From assembly GCA_049799955.1 (NCBI GenBank), contig JBARIW010000102.1, forward strand, positions 13,868 to 77,867: DNA of 64,000 nucleotides, read 5' to 3'. The position numbers were made by a program, and so were the translations under genes. The notes beneath the pieces are model-generated. The model searched no databases, was not told the DNA's origin, and saw only the letters and a list, made by a program, of their open reading frames with translations. Shown one piece after another: positions 17,563-26,200 of this stretch. Source of the stretch: JBGTFE01 sp049799955. Its GTDB lineage: Bacteria; Acidobacteriota; Blastocatellia; Pyrinomonadales; Pyrinomonadaceae. The first letter of the stretch is position 1. Each line of letters opens with the position of its first letter.

Positions 17563-18633
17563 TTAATTATTTTCTTCTGCTTTTTTCTTCACTCGTTCCT
17601 GTTCGAGCCATTGTTGATAAGCGGCTTTACCTTTTTCAAATTCGGCGGCTGACGAGTAGAAATGATGCGAGCCGTCATTTTTTTCGACATCGCGGACGTA
17701 GTAAAGATAATCGGTTTGCGCCGGATTCAGCGCGGCTTTGATTGCGCTTTCGGACACGGATGCAATCGGTCCGGGCGGAATTCCGCCGTAGCGTCTTGTG
17801 TTATACGGCGAATCGACTTCGACATCGCTTTTGTTCACCGTTCCGTCCCACCGGTTCTGCATTTTGGCGACGTAAATAAACGTCATATCGATGCCGAGCG
17901 GTATATTTTGTTTCAGACGGTTGTAAATCACCGAAGAGACAATCGGGCGGTCTGTTTCGACACCTGCTTCTGTTTCAATCAGCGAAGCAAGCGTAACGAT
18001 TTCGCGCGGAGTTCTGCCGAGCTGTTTGGCTTTATCGTTCCATTCCGGCTTCCAGATTTTCTGAAACTGCTCGACCATTCGCTTGATGATTTCCTGCGGT
18101 TTCGTCTCTTTCGGAAAGTTGTAAGTGCTTGGATACATATAACCTTCGAGATTTTTCGCCGTCGGGTCAAAGTCTTTTATGAGGCTCACATCGTCCATAA
18201 AATAAAGTATCGCCTTATCGTCCATCGGAGGATTTTGCGGGAATTTTTCGGCGATTCGCTTGGCAATATCGAATCGCGTAAAGCCTTCGGGAATCGTTAA
18301 TTTAACGGTTTTTTCCTCGCCTTTTTCGAGTTCCTTTAAAACCTGCAAAGGCGTTATCGGCGAATCGAATTGAAAATCTCCGGCTTGAAAACGGCTCGCG
18401 TCGCCGAATGTTCGCAGGTAAATCTGGACGGGCAAAGCGCTTGCGAGAATGTTTTCGGCGGCGAGCTTGTCGATGATTTCATTCGGCGTCGAGCCTTTCG
18501 GAATCTGGATGGTTTGATTTGCTTTTTCGTGCTGATGCGGTTTGTTCATCGAGTTGTAAATCCAGTAAGAAACGCCGCACAAAGCGAGAATCGAGATTAT
18601 AAAAAGGACAAATAAAAGACGTATAAATTTCAT
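17563..18633 (-). CDS. mltG: Endolytic murein transglycosylase MltG
   Basis: 356 residues. One N-terminal membrane helix (residues 5-27), a LysM-like/YceG N-terminal region with IPKGSTPNEIIDKL, then the catalytic domain with LASLIETEAG carrying the probable catalytic Glu, and PLGIDMTFIY and PYNTRRYGGIPPGPI typical of the family. It cleaves nascent glycan strands at the membrane and sets their length. First gene of a minus-strand run with the Cof hydrolase (3-nt gap). Confidence 0.95.
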   Translation of the reverse strand: MKFIRLLFVLFIISILALCGVSYWIYNSMNKPHQHEKANQTIQIPKGSTPNEIIDKLAAENILASALPVQIYLRTFGDASRFQAGDFQFDSPITPLQVLKELEKGEEKTVKLTIPEGFTRFDIAKRIAEKFPQNPPMDDKAILYFMDDVSLIKDFDPTAKNLEGYMYPSTYNFPKETKPQEIIKRMVEQFQKIWKPEWNDKAKQLGRTPREIVTLASLIETEAGVETDRPIVSSVIYNRLKQNIPLGIDMTFIYVAKMQNRWDGTVNKSDVEVDSPYNTRRYGGIPPGPIASVSESAIKAALNPAQTDYLYYVRDVEKNDGSHHFYSSAAEFEKGKAAYQQWLEQERVKKKAEENN

Positions 18634-18655
18634 TGCGTTAAAATTTTAACAATGC

Positions 18656-18763
18656 GAGAGAGTTCCCGCAAAGAAAGGCTTCGGATAAAAACTTAAAATT
18701 CAGCTATTTATTGCTTTCTTTATTGATTTCCTTTGCGTGCTTTGCGCCTTTGCGGGAAAATAA
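18656..18763. repeat. Inverted-repeat element of CTTTGCG-type words
   Basis: The right arm repeats CTTTGCGTG, CTTTGCGC, CTTTGCGGG and the left arm carries the complement CCCGCAAAG. It is the same class as the heptad hairpins with a 8-9 nt word. A longer reading frame of thpR enters this repeat and should not be used. Confidence 0.65.
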
Positions 18764-18767
18764 ACGG

Positions 18768-19337
18768 GTGAAAAAACGAATTTTTATCGCCGTCGATATA
18801 TCTGACGAAGCAAGGCGCAGAGCTTTCGAATATTCGGAAGCTCTGCGCCGCGAATTTCCAAATTTACGCATCGGCTGGGAAAAGACGGAAAAAATGCACC
18901 TCACGCTCAAGTTTTTGGGCGACATCAACGAAAATCAATTAAAAGAATTAGTTGAAATTGTCAGCAAAACAGCCGCTCAAATCTCAAAATTTAAATTGAA
19001 TGTCGGTGAAACAGGCGTTTTCCCGACGCCGCAAAATGCACGCATTTTGTGGCTCGGTGTAAAAGATGAAGAGAGAAGTTTAGCGCAAATAAGCGAGATT
19101 TTAGAATCTGAATGCGAGAATATCGGTTTTCCGAAAGAAAAAAGAAATTTTAAGGCTCATCTGACGATTGGACGTTTGCGCGAGCCGCGCAAATCAAGGG
19201 AGATTGCGCTCAAACATCTGCAAAATAGATTTGAGCCAGTCGAATTTGAAGTGTCCGAACTCGTCATCTACGAAAGCAAACTTCAACCGAACGGCTCGAT
19301 TTACTCTGTAATTTCGAAAGGCAAATTAAAAGAATAG
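18768..19337 (+). CDS. thpR: RNA 2',3'-cyclic phosphodiesterase (2H family)
   Basis: 189 residues from the GTG at 18768 (VKKRIFIAVDIS). An ATG at 18711 would add residues encoded by a repeat element and is rejected. Two HxT/S motifs of the 2H phosphoesterase fold are visible: MHLTLKFLG and AHLTIGR. The enzyme opens 2',3'-cyclic phosphate ends of RNA to 2'-phosphates. Its stop codon lies inside the left arm of the following hairpin element. It is convergent with the glutathione peroxidase gene. Confidence 0.9.
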   Translation: MKKRIFIAVDISDEARRRAFEYSEALRREFPNLRIGWEKTEKMHLTLKFLGDINENQLKELVEIVSKTAAQISKFKLNVGETGVFPTPQNARILWLGVKDEERSLAQISEILESECENIGFPKEKRNFKAHLTIGRLREPRKSREIALKHLQNRFEPVEFEVSELVIYESKLQPNGSIYSVISKGKLKE

Positions 19338-19434
19338 CCCACGGATAAACGCAGATTTGGCAGATTTCCGCAGATTTTTATAAAATTATCCGCGCTAATC
19401 CGCCTTATCCGTGTTCATCCGCGGGCTATTCTTT
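19330..19434. repeat. Repeat-built hairpin (9-10 nt words)
   Basis: Complementary arms start AGAATAGCCC and end GGGCTATTCT; words such as CGGATAAAC, CGGATAAGG and CGGATTAGC repeat. Lies between convergent genes and includes the thpR stop codon. Confidence 0.8.
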
Positions 19435-19439
19435 TCGGA

Positions 19440-20015
19440 TTATTTCTCTTTTAAGTACTTCTCAATCGCGCTCATTACGGCTTCGCTGTCGGGTTTGTCT
19501 TTCGATGAAAAACGCGCCACGACTTTGCCGTTGCGGTCAACAAGAAATTTGTTGAAATTCCAGGTGATTTCGCCAGCAAAATCAGGATTCGTTTCCTTGC
19601 TCGTCAAAAATTTATAAAGCGGGTCGATGTCGTCGCCTTTGACCGAGATTTTGGCGAACATCGGGAATTTTACTTTGTATTTCGATTCGCAAAATTCCTT
19701 GATTTCCTTTTCAGTGCCCGGTTCCTGACCGCCGAAATTGTTTGCCGGAAAACCGAGAACTTTAAAGCCCTGCGCCTGATATTTTTCATAAGTCGCCTGC
19801 AAGCCTTCATATTGCGGCGTGTAGCCGCATTTGCTCGCCGTGTTGACGATTAAAAGAACTTCGCCTTTATATTTCTTGAGCTTGACATCGTTTCCGTCGA
19901 TGTCTTTCATCTTGAAATTATAAAGCGGCGCGTTTTTTGCCGATGCCGTGTGCAAAAAATTCAAGCCTGTAAAAGCAAATAAAACGAACAGCGATAAAAT
20001 TAATTTTCTTTTCAT
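19440..20015 (-). CDS. Exported glutathione peroxidase-like thiol peroxidase
   Basis: 191 residues from the ATG at 20015, which follows GAGAGGAAG by about 5 nt; an in-frame TTG upstream overlaps that ribosome site. A signal peptide (MKRKLILSLFVLFAFTGLNF) implies export. The peroxidatic Cys is in TASKCGYTPQYEGL; the catalytic Gln/Asn segment is NNFGGQEPG and the Trp-Asn pair is in TWNFNKFLV. Cysteine rather than selenocysteine is used. It reduces hydroperoxides, probably with thioredoxin-like donors. Confidence 0.93.
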   Translation of the reverse strand: MKRKLILSLFVLFAFTGLNFLHTASAKNAPLYNFKMKDIDGNDVKLKKYKGEVLLIVNTASKCGYTPQYEGLQATYEKYQAQGFKVLGFPANNFGGQEPGTEKEIKEFCESKYKVKFPMFAKISVKGDDIDPLYKFLTSKETNPDFAGEITWNFNKFLVDRNGKVVARFSSKDKPDSEAVMSAIEKYLKEK

Positions 20016-20033
20016 ATAACTTCCTCTCAAAAT

Positions 20034-21053
20034 TTATTGTCCCAATTCGCGCGGCGTGCGCGGAGTTGTAATCTTCGGATTTTCCTTTTTCTCGCCGGTT
20101 TCCGCAAAAACCTCTTTAAAAGCTCCGATGCTCGAAAGCATACTCGAAGTTTCCACCGGCATAAAAATTACTTTCGAATTCGTCGTCCGAGCCATATCGC
20201 GCAAAGATTCGATGTAGCGCGACGTAATCAGATATTTGGTCGTTTCTTCGGCATTGCCGATTGACTGCGAGATTTGCGCAATCGCCTGCGCGTCCGCCGA
20301 AGCCGCTTTCAGCCGCGCCTGCGCCGCGCCGTCAGCCTGTAAAATCGCCGATTCCTTTTCGCCTTCCGAGCGCGTGATTGCCGCCTGTTTTTCGCCTTCG
20401 GCGCGCGTAATTGCGGCTTGCTTTTCGCCTTCCGCCTGAAGGATTAAAGCGCGTCGGTTGCGTTCGGCGGTCATCTGTTTTTCCATCGTGATGCGAACGT
20501 CTTCGGGCGGATTGATGTTTTTTACGTCAACGCGCGTAACCTTTACGCCCCATTTGTCGGTCGCTTCGTCCAAAATTATACGCAGTTTCGCATTAATCTG
20601 GTCGCGATTAGAAAGCGTGTGGTCTAAATCCATCTCGCCCATGACCGAGCGCATTCCGGTTATCGTCAGCTGAACAAGCCCGCCGACGAGGTCGTTGATT
20701 TCATAGACCGCTTTCATCGGGTCGGTAATCTGCCAGTAAACCACCGAATCGACGTTGATTGTTACGTTATCGCGCGTGATAACGGGCTGCGGCGGCAAAT
20801 CGATAAACTGTTCGCGCAAATCGATTGAAGTCGTTCCGGGACGCACGTTCGTCCAGAAAAAAGCTCGCGGCGATTCAAAAAAAGGCACGATTATATTCAA
20901 GCCGCTCGCCGCCACGCGATGAAAACGCCCAAGTCTTTCAATCAGCAAAACGCTCGACTGCGGCACGATTTTAATAGTTTTCGCCGCTATAATCAGCAGC
21001 GCGATGCCGAGAAAAGCCAGAAAAACAAAACCTAATCCTAACCCAATCTCCAT
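20034..21053 (-). CDS. SPFH/stomatin-family membrane protein
   Basis: 339 residues from the ATG at 21053, which follows GGAGG; the in-frame codons up to 21131 are not needed. One N-terminal membrane helix (GLGFVFLAFLGIALLI), then the SPFH/band-7 domain (residues 25-200), then a coiled-coil flotillin-like stretch with tandem 12-residue units of the EGEKQAAITRA type. Such proteins form membrane microdomain scaffolds; close relatives are QmcA and paraslipin. No NfeD partner gene is adjacent. Role here inferred from family only. Confidence 0.9.
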   Translation of the reverse strand: MEIGLGLGFVFLAFLGIALLIIAAKTIKIVPQSSVLLIERLGRFHRVAASGLNIIVPFFESPRAFFWTNVRPGTTSIDLREQFIDLPPQPVITRDNVTINVDSVVYWQITDPMKAVYEINDLVGGLVQLTITGMRSVMGEMDLDHTLSNRDQINAKLRIILDEATDKWGVKVTRVDVKNINPPEDVRITMEKQMTAERNRRALILQAEGEKQAAITRAEGEKQAAITRSEGEKESAILQADGAAQARLKAASADAQAIAQISQSIGNAEETTKYLITSRYIESLRDMARTTNSKVIFMPVETSSMLSSIGAFKEVFAETGEKKENPKITTPRTPRELGQ

Positions 21054-21382
21054 ATTGTCCTCCAGATGTCTTTGCCATAAATATACTCTATTTTTTTTAT
21101 TTACGAAAAAAAGATTGATACCTTTTTTCAAATTTTCGCGCGTTATTAGATAGAGGCAGGAAAAAAAGTTGGAATTTTACAGCCTTTTTCCTGAATAGAT
21201 ATATGAAAACATTTTTCTAAAGGACGCAAAAAGAGCATCGATACCATTCTTTTATCCGCAATTATTCCGCTTAATTTCCGCAATTTTCATTCCAATGCCT
21301 TTTCAGCGTCCTTTTATCATTTTAAAGTTAAAAACTACCTGTCAAAGTTCAATAATTAATCTTTTAAGCTTATAATCTGTAA
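21054..21382. other. Intergenic region with imperfect long inverted repeat
   Basis: 329 bp. Arms at 21219-21238 and 21295-21314 match in about 16 of 20 positions when one is reverse-complemented (both end AAAGGACGC / GCGTCCTTT), enclosing a pyrimidine-rich centre with two CCGCAATT copies. No gene seen. A TATAAT box at 21371-21376 lies 6 bp before the next start codon. Confidence 0.5.
21371..21376 (+). promoter_or_regulatory. -10 box directly before a start codon
   Basis: TATAAT with a weak TTCAAT 17 bp upstream. Transcription should begin at or next to the ATG at 21383, implying a leaderless mRNA. Confidence 0.5.
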
Positions 21383-21616
21383 ATGAATTTTGAAATCATC
21401 AGCCCGATTTCAAATATCGAAGCAATTGCTGTTGGCAGCGGAGTTCGTGATATTCAAAGGCTGCGCCGGATGTATGGATTCGGCAAATGGCGAAAATTAA
21501 AAGGCGTTGCGACCATTAAGCTTTGGAATGGAAAAATCAGACTTGCCGAACTGCATTGGTACGAAGCGCACGGGATTGGTAAACGAGAAATGAAGCGCAA
21601 GCGTTATCTGGACTAA
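21383..21616 (+). CDS. Small conserved hypothetical protein
   Basis: 77 residues, basic C-terminus (REMKRKRYLD), with a central GFGKWRKLKG and LHWYEAHGIGK pattern. I do not know its function; similar small proteins of this type occur in cyanobacteria and other phyla, to my recollection. The next small gene begins 4 nt after its stop, so the two form a pair, possibly followed by ilvA. The ATG is 6 bp from a TATAAT box and lacks a Shine-Dalgarno, so it may be leaderless. Confidence 0.7.
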   Translation: MNFEIISPISNIEAIAVGSGVRDIQRLRRMYGFGKWRKLKGVATIKLWNGKIRLAELHWYEAHGIGKREMKRKRYLD

Positions 21617-21620
21617 GGAT

Positions 21621-21848
21621 ATGGAAAAAGAAGATTTGAAATTTGTCCTTTGCATAAACAACACGCATTATCCGGCGTCGTTGGAATTGCATAAAATCTA
21701 TCAAGTTATTACTGATGCGGAAATAGAAGCCGACGACGAAATTCGTGTTATTGACGAAAGCGGCGAGGATTATATCTATCCAGCCGGATGGTTTGTCGCC
21801 GTTGAATTACCTTTAGTCGCCCGTGAATCTTTTTTAAAAGCAGCATAA
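21621..21848 (+). CDS. Small conserved hypothetical protein, acidic
   Basis: 75 residues, acidic, of the pattern ELHKIYQV...DDEIRVIDESGEDYIYPAGWFV. This looks like a compact beta-rich domain found as a stand-alone small protein in several phyla; no function is known to me. AAGGAT lies close to the ATG. Gaps of 4 nt to the previous gene and 3 nt to ilvA suggest cotranscription. Confidence 0.75.
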   Translation: MEKEDLKFVLCINNTHYPASLELHKIYQVITDAEIEADDEIRVIDESGEDYIYPAGWFVAVELPLVARESFLKAA

Positions 21849-21851
21849 ATT

Positions 21852-23084
21852 ATGAGCGTAAAACTTTCCGACATCCGCGACGCGCAAAAAATCTTAAAAG
21901 ACATCATTATCCCGACGCCGCTTCTGGCGGACGCGCGGCTGACGCGTGAAATCGGTGCGAGCGCGTATCTGAAAGCCGAATGCCTGCAAAAAAGCGGCTC
22001 GTTCAAGATTCGCGGCGCGTATAACAAAATCCATCGCCTGACCGATGCGGAAAAAAAACGCGGCGTCGTTACGGCTTCAGCCGGAAATCACGCGCAGGGC
22101 GTCGCGCTCGCCGCTCGCCTTCACAATATCAAGGCGACTATCGTTTTGCCGGAATTCGCGCCTTTAACGAAAATCAACGCGACCAAGAATTTCGGCGCTG
22201 ACGTAATTCTTCACGGCGCGACTTTTGACGAAGCACTCGCCTATTCGAAAAAATTAGAGAAAGAACACGATTACATTTACGTTCACGCTTTCGACGACGA
22301 AAAAATCATCGCCGGGCAGGGAACGATGGGCATTGAAATCGCCGAATCCTGTCCGGAAACAACCGTTATCGTCGTCCCAATCGGCGGCGGCGGGCTTATT
22401 TCCGGCATCGCCATTGCCGCTAAAGAGCTGCTGCCGAATGTCCGCATCATCGGCGTCGAAGCGGAAAACGCGGCTTCAGTCAATGCCTCATTGGAAAAGG
22501 GAAAACCCGTCGGAATCGAGATTGGACAAACCATCGCCGACGGCATTGCCGTCAAGCGTCCGGGCGAGTTGACGCTTCCGATAATCGAAGAATTAGTCGA
22601 TGAAGTTGTCGAAGTTACGGAAGATGAAATCGCGCGCGCAATCTTTTTCTGCGTGCAGAACAATCGACTCGTCGTCGAAGGTGCTGGCGCGGCAGGACTC
22701 GCGGCGCTTCTCGCCAAAAAGATTATCGTCAACGAAAAGGACACGGTCTGCGCCGTTCTCTGCGGCGGAAACATCGACGCAAATCTACTCAGTCGAGTTC
22801 TCGAACAGGTTCTCGTCCGGCAAGGTCGATACATAATGCTCAAGCTCCTCGTCATCGACCGACCCGGCACGCTCGCCAAACTTCTCAATCACACCGCCGA
22901 AACACGCGCCAACGTCATCGAAGTTTATCACCGCCGCGCCATGTGGCTCGCGCCTTTAGGCAAAACCGGCATCGAAATGTTATTGGAAGTGCGCGACAAA
23001 GACCACGGGCGCGAAGTCGTCAAACATCTAAAAGAAGTCGGCTACCACGTCGAACGCGAAGGCGTCGGCGATTGGGAAGAGTAA
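21852..23084 (+). CDS. ilvA: Threonine ammonia-lyase
   Basis: 410 residues. The PLP lysine is in GSFKIRGAYNK (about residue 54); the phosphate-binding glycine loop is PIGGGGLISG. The last about 80 residues form a single ACT-like regulatory domain, matching the 400-residue class rather than the 500-residue E. coli IlvA with two ACT-like units. It deaminates threonine to 2-oxobutanoate for isoleucine synthesis or threonine breakdown. It starts 3 nt after the preceding small gene. Confidence 0.95.
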   Translation: MSVKLSDIRDAQKILKDIIIPTPLLADARLTREIGASAYLKAECLQKSGSFKIRGAYNKIHRLTDAEKKRGVVTASAGNHAQGVALAARLHNIKATIVLPEFAPLTKINATKNFGADVILHGATFDEALAYSKKLEKEHDYIYVHAFDDEKIIAGQGTMGIEIAESCPETTVIVVPIGGGGLISGIAIAAKELLPNVRIIGVEAENAASVNASLEKGKPVGIEIGQTIADGIAVKRPGELTLPIIEELVDEVVEVTEDEIARAIFFCVQNNRLVVEGAGAAGLAALLAKKIIVNEKDTVCAVLCGGNIDANLLSRVLEQVLVRQGRYIMLKLLVIDRPGTLAKLLNHTAETRANVIEVYHRRAMWLAPLGKTGIEMLLEVRDKDHGREVVKHLKEVGYHVEREGVGDWEE

Positions 23085-23093
23085 ATATAGCGA

Positions 23094-23158
23094 TGAGGGC
23101 GGAGGGATGAATAATAAGAAAAAATTCTTTGGTCTTATTCATCCCTCGTCCCTTTCTT
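23094..23158. repeat. Repeat-built hairpin
   Basis: GAGGGATGAATAATAAGA on the left is complementary to TCTTATTCATCCCTC on the right, with GGGATGA/GGGCGGA-type words. Directly follows the ilvA stop and may terminate it. Confidence 0.7.
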
Positions 23159-23306
23159 ACCGTGCCGGCAAACTCGACGGAAATTAATGCACACGCGGCG
23201 AAAGCCGGTTTAAATTTCAAAAATCGGAATTTAAAGACTTTATTTTTTGTTGCGTAACAGGAGATTTTAAGGTGTAAATTTCCGGCTTTCGTGATAGCTT
23301 AGATGT

Positions 23307-23549
23307 ATGAATAAACTCACCTTCACCGATGATGAATTGATTAATCCGCCCGAATCGCGCGCGCTGGCGACGGGTAAGGTTATTACGGCTTTTAATGTGA
23401 AAATTACGAAGAAAACCGTCAATCTCAATACGGGCGCTAAGTTTGAATATAACGAAGAATTGTTCGAGATAATGAACCGCGAGCCGGTGCAGTCGGTAAC
23501 GAATTATCTTAAATTTAACTGCGCCCGTTTAAGCGCGGGCAATCCTTAG
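23307..23549 (+). CDS. Hypothetical 80-residue protein
   Basis: 80 residues, MNKLTFTDDELINPPESRAL..., mixed charge, no membrane segment or Cys motif. I do not recognise it. The length and N-terminal style recall RNA polymerase omega, but the omega sequence pattern is not convincingly there. No Shine-Dalgarno precedes the ATG. It has its own terminator at 23637, so it is probably a single-gene unit. Confidence 0.6.
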   Translation: MNKLTFTDDELINPPESRALATGKVITAFNVKITKKTVNLNTGAKFEYNEELFEIMNREPVQSVTNYLKFNCARLSAGNP

Positions 23550-23636
23550 AGGCGGGCGGCTCAAGTTTTGCTCAAGTCGGCGCGGGCATAATCATTTTTA
23601 CAGGACAACTGAGAAAGCTGGAGGACAGCGCGAAAG

Positions 23637-23669
23637 GAGGCGGTTTCGGAAACGGACGCCTCTTTTTTT
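23637..23669 (+). terminator. Rho-independent terminator
   Basis: Stem GAGGCG / CGCCTC with an inner GTTTC/GAAAC, followed by seven T. Ends transcription coming from the 23307 gene. Confidence 0.85.
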
Positions 23670-23674
23670 GTCTC

Positions 23675-23708
23675 AAAATTCGTGATTCGTAATTCGTAAT
23701 TCGTAATT
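23675..23708. repeat. Heptad-repeat tract (single arm)
   Basis: Four tandem copies of the TTCGTAA type (ATTCGTG, then ATTCGTA three times). No complementary arm nearby. Confidence 0.7.
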
Positions 23709-23729
23709 GAATATTTATATTCTTTAGAT

Positions 23730-24593
23730 ATGAAGGAATTTGTTCGTGAAGCTAAAAATACTGCGCTGATTCTTTTAGGCATCTTTTCGGCGGCGTTCGG
23801 GTTGAAGGGCTTTTTGCTTTCGAGCCGCTTTATCGACGGCGGCGTAACGGGAATTTCGATGCTTGTGTCCGATGTGCTCGGTTATCCGCTGGCGGTTTTG
23901 ATTTTGATTATTAATCTGCCTTTTATCGCGCTCGGTTATCGTCAGATTGGCAAAAGATTTGCGATTAAAAGCGCGCTGGCGATTGCGGGTTTGTCGGTTT
24001 GTTTATTCGTCGTCAAGTTTCCCGACGTTACGCCCGATAAGCTTTTGACGGCGGTTTTCGGCGGGCTGTTTATCGGAGCGGGAATCGGACTGGCGATTCG
24101 CGGCGGCGCGGTTCTGGACGGGACGGAAATCGCGGCGCTGCTCGTCAGCCGCAACTCGCATCTGCTTCGTGTCGGCGACGTGATTCTGATTCTCAACGTC
24201 TTTATCTTTCTCGCGGCGGCATTTTTTCTCGGCGTCGAATCGGCTTTGTATTCGATTCTGACTTATATCGCCGCGTCGAAAACAATCGATTTCCTGATTC
24301 ACGGCATCGAGGAATATACGGCAATCACCATCATTTCGCCTTCGAGCGAGGAAATAAAAGAAGCCATCACCGGCAGACTGCATCGCGGCGTAACCGTCTA
24401 TAGAGGGAGCGGCGGAATGGGCAGCAAAGGCTTAAGCGATGCCGACCTTTCTATACTTTTCTGCGTCGTAACGCGGCTCGAAATTGGGAATATTAAACAA
24501 GTCGTCAAAGAAATCGACCCGACTGCTTTTGTTACCACACACGCGCTCTCGGACGTTGAAGGCGGGCTGATAAAGAAGCCGATGCTGCATTAA
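23730..24593 (+). CDS. YitT family membrane protein (DUF161 + DUF2179)
   Basis: 287 residues. Six membrane segments in the first 200 residues, with the family-typical FLLSSRFIDGGVTGIS near the start, then a soluble C-terminal DUF2179 domain (ITGRLHRGVTVYRGSGG...). Function is not firmly established in the family; transport roles have been proposed. Single gene, convergent with the SLT gene across a heptad hairpin. Confidence 0.92.
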   Translation: MKEFVREAKNTALILLGIFSAAFGLKGFLLSSRFIDGGVTGISMLVSDVLGYPLAVLILIINLPFIALGYRQIGKRFAIKSALAIAGLSVCLFVVKFPDVTPDKLLTAVFGGLFIGAGIGLAIRGGAVLDGTEIAALLVSRNSHLLRVGDVILILNVFIFLAAAFFLGVESALYSILTYIAASKTIDFLIHGIEEYTAITIISPSSEEIKEAITGRLHRGVTVYRGSGGMGSKGLSDADLSILFCVVTRLEIGNIKQVVKEIDPTAFVTTHALSDVEGGLIKKPMLH

Positions 24594-24594
24594 C

Positions 24595-24669
24595 TGAGAA
24601 ATGAGAGGTGAGAAGTGAGAAGTGAAATCCGTTTTAACTCTCACTTCTCATTTCTCACCTCTCACTTTT
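24595..24669. repeat. Heptad-repeat hairpin
   Basis: GTGAGAA words on the left, TTCTCAC/TTCTCAT words on the right, nearly perfect complement, between convergent genes; it overlaps the SLT stop codon. Confidence 0.85.
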
Positions 24670-26047
24670 TAATCAAATCTTCGGTGTAAAGCTCGCGGTA
24701 AACACGGTAGTTGTTCATTACCTTGAAGACATAGTTTTTTGTTTCGGCAAAGCCGATTTCGGCGGAGAAAATTGCCGCGTCTTTCGGGTTCGAGCGTTTG
24801 AGCCAGCGCGCGGCGTTGTCTTCGCCGCCATTATAGCTTGCGGCAATGGCTTCGTAAAGCCCGCCGAACTGCGTTTTTAAGTCCGAGATGTAGAGGCTTC
24901 CGATGGCGATATTGGTCGCCGGATTGTATAAATCGTCGCCTTCAAGATTCGGGTATCCGGCTTTTTTATTGTATTTGAGCGCGGTGTCAAAAACTAATTG
25001 AAGCAATCCTCGCGCGGCGGAAGGCGATTTGGCGTTTGCCCGGAAAGAGCTTTCCTGTTTCATAATCGCCAGAACAAAACGCGGGTCGATGTTCTTCGAT
25101 TTGGCGTAGCGCAGAAGCTCTGTGCGATAAACGATTGGATAATCTTTTGTATAATTTCCCGAAACCGAGGCGGTTTTTCTGACAAACTGCGGCGATAAAA
25201 CTTTCAATCTTTCGGTCGCAAGACCGCTGTAATATGAGTTGAAACTGTCGGGAATTGCTGAATAAGCCGCGATTGCTTCCGCCTTTCGGTTGAGCTTTTC
25301 GAGCGTGAAGGCGCGAAGATAATTTATCTCGTCAAGACTCGCCATCGAGCCTCTGAAATCATTCAGCATCCGCAAACGGTCGGAAGCGGAGAGCGCGTTC
25401 GTCCAGTTTTGGCGAAACATCTCCATCCGTAGACGCGCCTGCAAAGCGTTGGTTTCGGTCGGCATTCCCGAAAATCTCTGCGCCGCTTTATCAACCCAGA
25501 TATTCGCCTCGTCGTATTTCTGCGATTCGCGCAGAGCGTCAATCAGATTCAAAAAGGCTGATTCGATTTTCTCGCCGGTCGGAAACATGACGATATACTG
25601 CTCATAAGTTTTCGCCGCTTCCGCGTTTTTGTTCATCCGCACATAAGACGCGCCTTTGAACGCCAAGCCTTCGCGCCCGTCTTTGGTGTTGAGATAATCT
25701 TTGGTCAATCTATCAAACCAGAAAACCGCTTTTTCATACTGGCGTTCCCACATATACGAGCGCGCAATGCCGAAAAGCGTTTTGGGCATCGCCGTCGCGT
25801 CCGTCGGGTAATTGTCGATTATCTTTTGCCAGTGCTCGCGCGCTTCGGGAAAATGACGGTTCGACATATAAACGTCGGCGCGATATTGATGCTCGCCGAC
25901 CGTTAAAGTCTGCAATTTCGCCTGCGCGTCGCGGCTCGATTTGTCCTGCTCGATAACCTGTTTCAATGTCGCATCGTTGTAGGTTTGAGCAAATGCGGCG
26001 ATTGAAAAAACGATTATAAAAGCGGCTGATGTGATGGATTTTTTCAT
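24662..26047 (-). CDS. Soluble lytic murein transglycosylase with helical repeat arm
   Basis: 461 residues from the ATG at 26047 (MKKSITSAAFIIVFSIAAFA), a good signal peptide; an in-frame TTG three codons upstream is not needed. Residues 30-290 are TPR-like helical repeats as in Slt70. The SLT domain follows with the catalytic Glu in MKQESSFRANAKSPSAARGLLQL and the AASYNGGEDN motif. It cleaves peptidoglycan glycan strands to 1,6-anhydromuropeptides in the periplasm. Its last codons lie in a heptad hairpin. Confidence 0.93.
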   Translation of the reverse strand: MKKSITSAAFIIVFSIAAFAQTYNDATLKQVIEQDKSSRDAQAKLQTLTVGEHQYRADVYMSNRHFPEAREHWQKIIDNYPTDATAMPKTLFGIARSYMWERQYEKAVFWFDRLTKDYLNTKDGREGLAFKGASYVRMNKNAEAAKTYEQYIVMFPTGEKIESAFLNLIDALRESQKYDEANIWVDKAAQRFSGMPTETNALQARLRMEMFRQNWTNALSASDRLRMLNDFRGSMASLDEINYLRAFTLEKLNRKAEAIAAYSAIPDSFNSYYSGLATERLKVLSPQFVRKTASVSGNYTKDYPIVYRTELLRYAKSKNIDPRFVLAIMKQESSFRANAKSPSAARGLLQLVFDTALKYNKKAGYPNLEGDDLYNPATNIAIGSLYISDLKTQFGGLYEAIAASYNGGEDNAARWLKRSNPKDAAIFSAEIGFAETKNYVFKVMNNYRVYRELYTEDLIKK

Positions 26048-26138
26048 AATTGGCAATTTCTTAGAGAGAAGGCTTGCGGGAATATTTTAACCGATTTTTA
26101 GATATGTGTTAAATCCGGTAGGTTATCAGGAATGAATT

Positions 26139-26183
26139 TTTCCGCTGAGACTTCAGATGAACGCCTGAGTTTCCCAGCGGAAA
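26139..26183. other. Imperfect hairpin downstream of accessory gene
   Basis: TTTCCGCTG / CAGCGGAAA outer stem with an inner CTTCAG / CTGAG pairing. No T-run on the minus strand, so not a classical terminator for the gene ending at 26201. Confidence 0.5.
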
Positions 26184-26200
26184 GTTTGTAACAATACAGA

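Noticed and set aside
18711..18767. Longer start of ThpR
   Set aside because: The extra residues are encoded by a dispersed repeat element; the GTG at 18768 begins at the conserved 2H protein N-terminus.
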